Assembly: GCF_900109225.1 (NCBI RefSeq)
Contig: NZ_FNZK01000002.1
Location: forward strand, 248,001-312,000
DNA length: 64,000 nucleotides
DNA from: Propionispira arboris
Lineage (GTDB): Bacteria > Bacillota > Negativicutes > Selenomonadales > Selenomonadaceae
Reading direction: 5' to 3'
The notes below the pieces were generated by a model. It saw only the letters and a program-made list of their open reading frames with translations. It ran no database searches and was not told the origin of the DNA. Made by a program: the position numbers and the translations under genes. This document shows positions 62,010 through 64,000 of this stretch, piece by piece. Position 1 is the first letter of the stretch. Every line of letters starts with the position of its first letter.

Positions 62010-62039
62010 TTGACATAATAAGTGTAGCATGCTACACTT
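62010..62039 (+). promoter_or_regulatory. Promoter with perfect 20-bp palindromic operator
   Basis: TTGACA at 62010, 17 bases, TACACT at 62033. AAGTGTAGCATGCTACACTT at 62020-62039 is a perfect palindrome covering the spacer and -10 box, so a dimeric repressor probably controls the small exported protein downstream. Confidence 0.8.
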
Positions 62040-62083
62040 TTGAATATAAACTTATGAATCTATAATATATGGGAGTGTTTAGC

Positions 62084-62419
62084 GTGAGAAAAATAAACAA
62101 GAAAATGATAGTAGCATTATGTTTTTCAATGGTTTTGTCTTTTACAGTGATGAATTTTTCTAATATGAATACAGTAGTTTTTGCCGCTTCTAGTGAAAGT
62201 CAGGCAAAAGCAGAAATTGATGCCTTAAAAGCAAAAGGATATTCTGCTTCAGATATACAATCTGCTGGAGCCATCGCATTTGCAAGTAATAATTCAATAT
62301 CTACAGTTGCAGGAAAGAAAACAAAATCTAATACGTGGAAAGATGTTCAAAAAACATTTAATGTAAGTGATGCGGCTTATAATCAAGCCTTAAAGAACAT
62401 AAAGAGTATGAAAAAATAA
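62084..62419 (+). CDS. Small exported protein, unknown function
   Basis: About 111 residues. A signal peptide (KKMIVALCFSMVLSFTVMNF, probable cleavage at VFA-AS) is followed by a mature domain of about 80 residues, Ala/Lys/Ser-rich, with two helix-like parts (AKAEIDALKAKGYSASDIQSAGAIAFAS and WKDVQKTFNVSDAAYNQALKNIKSM). GTG 62084 has GGGAGTG eight bases ahead; an ATG at 62069 lacks a ribosome site. No family recognised. Its promoter carries a strong palindromic operator and the next gene is a MarR regulator. Confidence 0.75.
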   Translation: MRKINKKMIVALCFSMVLSFTVMNFSNMNTVVFAASSESQAKAEIDALKAKGYSASDIQSAGAIAFASNNSISTVAGKKTKSNTWKDVQKTFNVSDAAYNQALKNIKSMKK

Positions 62420-62511
62420 TATATTTTAAAATAATAGATTCTAAGTTTATAAAGAATAAATCATGTTTTTAATGTAAAAAATGAGAACTTTCTCTACTTT
62501 ATTATTAATAG

Positions 62512-62555
62512 GAAAACCCCTTATCTATGCTATAATTAATAGATAAGGGGTTTTC
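62512..62555. repeat. 17-bp inverted repeat between the exported-protein gene and marR
   Basis: GAAAACCCCTTATCTAT and its exact complement with a 10-base spacer that contains TATAAT. It may be a terminator for the gene upstream, an operator-promoter for the MarR gene downstream, or both. Confidence 0.65.
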
Positions 62556-62582
62556 TTATTCATAAGTTTAGTGAAGGGGGAA

Positions 62583-63011
62583 GTGATTATAATAAAACCT
62601 ATAGGCTTTATTATTAAACTCATTAATGATAGCATTGTAGCTCAGGTGAATTTGTTTTTGAAACCTTATGAAGTAACTCTTAGACAACTTCGTATTTTAG
62701 GGTATTTGCACGATAATAAAGATAAGTTAGTGACGCAGAAAGAACTGGAAGAAGAATTACAGGTTTCTCATCCTACGGTTGTAGGAATTTTAAAACGTTT
62801 AGAAAAAAAAGGACTTATTCAAACTTTTTTGAATCCTAATAAAAAAACAATGAAAATTGTAACACTTATAGAATACGAAGCAGAGTTATTTAAAAATATC
62901 AATCAAGAGAAAGAAAAATTTGAAAATAAATTGTTGACTGGATTTACAGATGATGAAAAAGCTCAGTTGGAAGAATTCTTGATTCGCTTGCATAGAAATG
63001 TCAATTCATAA
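62583..63011 (+). CDS. MarR-family transcriptional regulator
   Basis: About 142 residues with a winged helix: VTLRQLRILGYLHDNKDKLVTQKELEEELQVSHPTVVGILKRLEKKGLIQT. The N- and C-terminal helices for dimerisation are present. The start is uncertain: GTG 62583 has GGGGG only two bases upstream, and GTG 62571 has none. Likely targets are its own promoter (inverted repeat just upstream) and possibly the palindrome-controlled exported protein gene. Confidence 0.82.
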   Translation: MIIIKPIGFIIKLINDSIVAQVNLFLKPYEVTLRQLRILGYLHDNKDKLVTQKELEEELQVSHPTVVGILKRLEKKGLIQTFLNPNKKTMKIVTLIEYEAELFKNINQEKEKFENKLLTGFTDDEKAQLEEFLIRLHRNVNS

Positions 63012-63286
63012 AGAATATACCGCAAAAGACATAATGAGAGTCAATGCACAGAACGATGTAGTTGATCCGTCATGGCTCAGTTCTGTAAGTAGCAGATGTG
63101 AGAACACTGACTATTTAAAAACTAATAATGAATTTAAAATATTGAGTTGTTACATTATATAAATAGATGTTGTGATCCCAATTAAAGAGTATAATGAAGT
63201 TAGCGGCAGGTAAGATAGAAATGTTTTTTTTCAATGCAATAAGAAAATTGATATATTTTTTTACGGTTTTGCGGAGGAGTGAGTTT

Positions 63287-64000
63287 ATGAATTATATTGA
63301 AGTAATGAATGATGCCATTGAATATATTGAAAACAATTTGCAGAAAACAGTTCGACTTGATGAACTCGCAGCAAAATATTATATTTCTCGTTATCATTTC
63401 TATAGAATTTTTCGGTCGTTGACCAATGCCACATTAGCGGAATATATTACCCAGCGGCGTTTGTCAGAAGCGGCAAAAAAAATCAAAGCGACGAAGCAGA
63501 GCATTATTGATATTGCATTCGACTATGGTTTCGAGTCTCCTGAAACCTTTTCGAGAAGCTTTAAACGATTTTTTAAGATTACCCCGCTTGCCTGTCGGAA
63601 CTTAGATTTTAGAATGCCATTTATTGAAAAAAAAGAAATTGTCGAAAGAAAATTTAAAAATGTTCATAATGATATTATTGTTGATTTTACCCTGAAACAT
63701 GTAGCTGAATTCCAGTTATTCGGAAAACGCTTAGCGTTTAAGCCAACGGTAAAGAATGATTTAGATAAAGTAGTAAATTCCGTTCAAGAATTTTTGACGA
63801 ATGTTATTAAACGGAGAAACATTGAACCAATGTATAATATAACAAAAAAGGAAGCCGGAAATTTGATCTATTTTACTGGCTGTAAAATAAAACGAGATCA
63901 GGCTGATGTTGATTTTGTAGAATTAACAGTGCCGGAGTCCGACTATGCTGTTTTCAAATATTCGACAGACCTGTTTTTGATTTATAAAACAGTAGTTCAA
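63287..64000 (+). CDS. AraC-family regulator with GyrI-like effector domain (3' partial)
   Basis: 238 residues to the window end, frame still open. Two AraC helix-turn-helix motifs lie at the N-terminus (LDELAAKYYISRYHFYRIFRS and IIDIAFDYGFESPETFSRSFKRFFKITP), followed from about residue 120 by the start of an effector-binding domain (KHVAEFQLFGKRL; LIYFTGCKI) like those of Rob-type multidrug regulators. GCGGAGGAG precedes the ATG. The gene upstream gap of 275 bp holds nothing recognised. Confidence 0.87.
   Translation, partial: MNYIEVMNDAIEYIENNLQKTVRLDELAAKYYISRYHFYRIFRSLTNATLAEYITQRRLSEAAKKIKATKQSIIDIAFDYGFESPETFSRSFKRFFKITPLACRNLDFRMPFIEKKEIVERKFKNVHNDIIVDFTLKHVAEFQLFGKRLAFKPTVKNDLDKVVNSVQEFLTNVIKRRNIEPMYNITKKEAGNLIYFTGCKIKRDQADVDFVELTVPESDYAVFKYSTDLFLIYKTVVQ

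Noticed and set aside
63200-63397. 65-codon minus-strand frame
   Set aside because: Lies antisense to the well-supported AraC-type gene.
1-64000. CRISPR arrays, tRNA or rRNA genes, prophage
   Set aside because: No regularly spaced direct repeats, no tRNA cloverleaf or rRNA sequence and no phage structural genes were seen.

Overview
The window is low-GC DNA from an anaerobic, motile Firmicute. A member of the Negativicutes (Sporomusa/Pelosinus/Selenomonas-like) fits best. The support is an 11-subunit complex I lacking NuoEFG, an [FeFe]-hydrogenase, a CoA-dependent short-chain fatty-acid pathway with FixABCX, two sigma-54 activators, PTS transporters and a methyl-accepting chemotaxis protein. 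The taxonomic call is inference from gene content; no rRNA or tRNA gene is present.

Layout. 1-5.2 kb: end of a mannose-family PTS operon (IIA partial, IIB, IIC, IID), then a ribulose-phosphate epimerase, a class II ketose-bisphosphate aldolase, a triosephosphate isomerase and a YjbQ-like protein, followed by a truncated LysR gene. 5.8-14.3 kb: mostly minus-strand housekeeping and signalling genes (dicarboxylate/glutamate symporter, small secreted protein, CheX and a receiver-CheX fusion, 7TM diguanylate cyclase, PhzF protein), interrupted by a plus-strand TrkA-type K+ channel.

14.5-33.7 kb: the metabolic core. A CBS-PAS-AAA+ sigma-54 activator precedes a -24/-12 promoter that drives acyl-CoA dehydrogenase, propionate-type CoA-transferase, crotonase, EtfBA-FixCX, a two-subunit CoA-transferase, an AtoE-type transporter and 3-hydroxybutyryl-CoA dehydrogenase. 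A terminator separates these from a NuoE/NuoF/HydA trimeric hydrogenase, which is followed directly by a chemoreceptor. Together they can activate and beta-oxidise C4 acids (or reduce crotonate) and dispose of electrons through NADH, quinone or ferredoxin and H2.

33.8-43.4 kb: a YheO-type regulator divergent from RidA and a threonine-synthase-like PLP enzyme; then a PrpR_N-PAS-AAA+ sigma-54 activator, a second -24/-12 promoter and an oxidative (non-phosphorylating) L-fucose-type operon (Zn-dehydrogenase, lactonase, aldo/keto reductase, FucU mutarotase, FucP permease).

43.5-51 kb: RarD permease; a DeoR regulator divergent from an epimerase, a 6-phospho-3-hexuloisomerase and a mannitol-type PTS IICB; then a MarR gene with a His/Cys-rich tail lying between two perfect 19-bp inverted repeats together with a decayed IS4-like transposase; then a NagD-like phosphatase. 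51-52.2 kb is AT-rich DNA with no recognised gene. 52.2-61.9 kb: nuoABCDHIJKLMN, with nuoH broken by a frameshift. 61.9-64 kb: small secreted protein, a MarR regulator and the start of an AraC/GyrI-like regulator running off the window.
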